Assembly: GCA_015523135.1 (NCBI GenBank)
Contig: WAKY01000148.1
Coordinates: 1-7,261 of the forward strand
Source: Candidatus Aciduliprofundum sp.
GTDB lineage: Archaea; Thermoplasmatota; Thermoplasmata; Thermoplasmatales; Aciduliprofundaceae
Direction: 5' to 3'
DNA length: 7,261 nucleotides
Positions 5,521 to 7,261 of the stretch are shown here, in pieces (position 1 is the first letter of the stretch; the number at the start of each line of letters is the position of its first letter). The translations under genes and the position numbers were made by a program. Below the pieces are notes generated by a model. The model did no database searches. It was not told the DNA's origin and saw nothing but the letters and a program-made list of their open reading frames with translations.

Positions 5521-6381
5521 ATGATACTCATAACGGGATCATCTGGACAGCTTGGCTCTTATTTAATTGAAAGCATTCCAAACTCTGTGGGATTGGACCT
5601 TAGGGCTTCTAAATTCACAAAAATAGTTGGAGATATAAGGGGAGAGCTAGATACCCTCTTAAAGAATTATGAAATTGATGCAATAATCCATGCAGCCGCT
5701 CAAGTAAGCGTTGTAAAAAGTGTAGAAAATCCAAAAAACGATGCAGATAACAACATAATGGGCACTCTCAATTTATTGGAGTATGCAAGAAAAAATGACA
5801 TTGAGCAATTTATTTACATATCCTCAGCAGCAGTTTACGGAGAGCCAGAATATTTGCCCATAGATGAAAAGCATCCAACAGAGCCAAAGAGTCCTTACGG
5901 ACTGAGCAAGCTAACAGGGGAGAGATACGCCTTGCTATATTCCCAGCTCTACGGATTGAAAGTTTCATCAATAAGGCCATTTAACATATTCTCACCAAGG
6001 CAAGACCCAAATAGCCCATACTCTGGAGTGATTTCCATTCTCGTATCAAGAGCAAAGAAGGGTTTGCCATTGATAATCTACGGAGATGGAGAGCAAACAA
6101 GGGATTTTGTAAATGTGCAAGATGTTGTGCAGCTTGTGAAATTAGCCCTAGCAAAAAAAGCAGAGGGAGTGTATAATTGTGGCACGGGAAGAGAGACAAG
6201 CATAAACGAGCTTGCAAGAATAATTGCAGAGCTTAGTGGGAGAGAAATAAAAATAATACACGACAAGCCGCGAGAGGGAGATATAAGAAAATCCTATGCC
6301 AATATATCAAAGGCGAGAGAAATAGGGTACAAGCCAAAAACAAATTTAAAAGAGGATTTAAAGAATTACTTCTTTCAATAA
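5521..6381 (+). CDS. NAD-dependent nucleotide-sugar epimerase/dehydratase, UDP-glucose 4-epimerase-like (extended SDR)
   Basis: This 286-residue cytoplasmic enzyme is close to the lower end of the usual length for extended SDRs. The NAD-binding Gly motif is ITGSSGQLGS (Gly6, Gly9, Gly12), VGLDLRAS (23-30) ends strand 2 with an acidic residue, DIDA-type strand IDAIIHAAAQVSV (52-64) carries the family HAAA motif, and NIMGTLNLLEYAR (78-90) follows. The catalytic residues are in SSAAVYG (101-107) and the Tyr126-x3-Lys130 pair of SPYGLSKLTGE. Downstream, RPFNIFSPRQ (152-161), IYGDGEQTRDFVNVQDV (186-202) and NCGTGRETSINELA (219-232) are typical of UDP-glucose/UDP-GlcNAc 4-epimerases, as is KPREGDIRKSYANISKAREIGYKP (249-272). 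It probably interconverts a UDP-hexose pair for the neighbouring glycosyltransferases; GDP- or dTDP-sugar activity is not excluded. It starts at the first ATG with no Shine-Dalgarno and ends overlapping the convergent nucleotidylyltransferase by 7 nt. Confidence 0.9.
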   Translation: MILITGSSGQLGSYLIESIPNSVGLDLRASKFTKIVGDIRGELDTLLKNYEIDAIIHAAAQVSVVKSVENPKNDADNNIMGTLNLLEYARKNDIEQFIYISSAAVYGEPEYLPIDEKHPTEPKSPYGLSKLTGERYALLYSQLYGLKVSSIRPFNIFSPRQDPNSPYSGVISILVSRAKKGLPLIIYGDGEQTRDFVNVQDVVQLVKLALAKKAEGVYNCGTGRETSINELARIIAELSGREIKIIHDKPREGDIRKSYANISKAREIGYKPKTNLKEDLKNYFFQ

Positions 6382-7261
6382 ATTCTGCTTCTAGTAACCA
6401 CAACCCCCTTAACCCTTGCTCCTGGAGCAATATATGTATAGGAGCCTATCATCGTGCCCACATCTATGCTCACATTTATTCCTGTATGAACATTATCCCC
6501 CATAATCACGCCAAGCTTGCGTCTTCCAGTATCCACAATCTTATCTTTCACCACAACCCGAATATTCTTTTCATCCAACCTTAAATTTGCCACCTTCGTA
6601 CCCGCTCCAAGATTGCAATTCTCTCCGATAATGCTATCACCTACATAGTTAAAATGCGGTACCTTGCTTCCATTCATTATTATTGAAGCTTTTACCTCGC
6701 AAGAATTACCAACATGGCAATTATCTCCAATAACAGTGTAGGGCCTTATGTAAGCATTGGGCCCAATCTTGCAGTTCTTGCCTATAAGCACCGGTCCTTC
6801 TATGTAAGTTCCGCTCATTATTCTCGTACCTTCACCTATGCAAACTTTGCCCTTGAGAACAACATTCTCCTCCACTTCTCCCATTATCTCGCATTCCATT
6901 TTATCCAAGTATGCCTTAGTAGCGTCAAGAAGGTGCCAAGGATATCCTATATCTAACCATAGCCCATCATACTGCACAATCTTCACCTCATACTCCTTGG
7001 CAAACATGTTTATGGCATCTGTGAACTCAATCTCACCCCGAGGAGATAATTCTACTTTCTTTATGTAATCAAATATTTTGCGATTGAAAACATAAATTCC
7101 CGCATTAACCAAGCCCGAAGAATTTGGAACTTTTTCCCTTATCTCCTCTAAATTTTCATTTCCAATTAGAAGCCCATAGGGCTCAGCATTTTCCTTGTAA
7201 ACACCGAGAACAGCATTATCATAATTCAAAATTTCAGAGATTGCATCCTTTTCAAAATACA
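6375..7261 (-). CDS. Bifunctional sugar-1-phosphate nucleotidylyltransferase/acetyltransferase, ST0452 type; 5' end off window
   Basis: The frame is open to the right edge and 294 residues are visible (the first complete codon is at 7257-7259); about 100 N-terminal residues, including the nucleotide-binding LAAGxGxR loop, lie outside. The N-terminal part is the rest of a GT-A-like nucleotidylyltransferase: AVLGVYKENAEPYGLL (16-31), LVNAGIYVFNRKIFDYI (50-66), SPRGEIEFTDAI (72-83) and LWLDIGYPWHLLDATKAYL (100-118). From about 128 a left-handed beta-helix of hexapeptide repeats follows (TYIEGPVLIGKNCKIGPNAYIRPYTVIG, 151-178). KVPHFNYVGDS (199-209) and ANLRLDEK (224-231) carry His202, Tyr205, Asn225 and Lys231, the positions I recall as acetyltransferase residues in Sulfolobus ST0452. 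The enzyme would make an activated sugar such as UDP-GlcNAc or dTDP-glucose for the glycan genes. A TTG at 7229 is inside the conserved frame and is not the real start. Confidence 0.9.
   Translation of the reverse strand, partial: YFEKDAISEILNYDNAVLGVYKENAEPYGLLIGNENLEEIREKVPNSSGLVNAGIYVFNRKIFDYIKKVELSPRGEIEFTDAINMFAKEYEVKIVQYDGLWLDIGYPWHLLDATKAYLDKMECEIMGEVEENVVLKGKVCIGEGTRIMSGTYIEGPVLIGKNCKIGPNAYIRPYTVIGDNCHVGNSCEVKASIIMNGSKVPHFNYVGDSIIGENCNLGAGTKVANLRLDEKNIRVVVKDKIVDTGRRKLGVIMGDNVHTGINVSIDVGTMIGSYTYIAPGARVKGVVVTRSRIY

Noticed and set aside
5981..6430. Minus-strand frames at 5981-6217, 6078-6266 and 6233-6430
   Set aside because: They are antisense to conserved epimerase motifs, or out of frame with the nucleotidylyltransferase, so they are shadows.
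6714..7068. Plus-strand frames at 6714-6956 and 6838-7068
   Set aside because: They are antisense to the conserved hexapeptide-repeat and nucleotidylyltransferase region.
7227..7229. TTG at 7229 as the start of the nucleotidylyltransferase
   Set aside because: The frame continues upstream to the window edge with family-like sequence (YFEKDAISEI), and the N-terminal nucleotide-binding loop is still missing.
1..7261. CRISPR arrays, insertion sequences, tRNA or rRNA genes, riboswitches
   Set aside because: I saw no regularly spaced repeats, terminal inverted repeats, transposase motifs or tRNA-like segments. The gaps between genes are all under 150 nt and hold only promoter-like sequence.

Overview
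The window looks like part of an AT-rich archaeal chromosome, most probably a euryarchaeal/Thermoplasmatota-type organism; an Aciduliprofundum-like source is my guess, not something I can prove. The signs are TATA-box elements about 26 nt upstream of start codons that lack a Shine-Dalgarno site (leaderless-type promoters), GAGGTGA-type Shine-Dalgarno sites on the genes inside an operon, heavy AGA and ATA codon use, and a nucleotidylyltransferase/acetyltransferase of the archaeal ST0452 type. Coding density is very high and almost every gene is readable end to end.

Layout. (1) 1-1918, minus strand: a large secreted protein whose reading frame is open to the left edge (639 residues visible). 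It has a signal peptide, a caspase/gingipain-fold domain (peptidase C25-like, His254/Cys289) and then a NosD-like right-handed beta-helix region. (2) 1955-2524, minus: a BcrC/YbjG-like PAP2 lipid pyrophosphatase. (3) 2525-2673: a divergent intergenic region with candidate promoters. (4) 2674-5482, plus: a tight three-gene operon of FkbM-family methyltransferase, GT2 glycosyltransferase and GT4 glycosyltransferase, joined by two ATGA start/stop overlaps. (5) 5521-6381, plus: a UDP-glucose 4-epimerase-like extended SDR with its own leaderless promoter. (6) 6375-7261, minus, running off the right edge: a bifunctional sugar-1-phosphate nucleotidylyltransferase/acetyltransferase that overlaps the epimerase tail-to-tail by 7 nt.

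Working together, the nucleotidylyltransferase and epimerase would make and interconvert nucleotide sugars, the two glycosyltransferases would assemble a glycan, the FkbM enzyme would O-methylate it, and the PAP2 enzyme could recycle the polyprenyl pyrophosphate carrier. This is a surface-glycan or protein-glycosylation locus. The neighbouring secreted protein carries 16 N-X-S/T sequons in its visible part and is a plausible glycosylation client, though nothing in the sequence proves that link.

The most interesting item is the secreted C25-like peptidase/beta-helix protein. I see no CRISPR array, insertion sequence, tRNA or rRNA.
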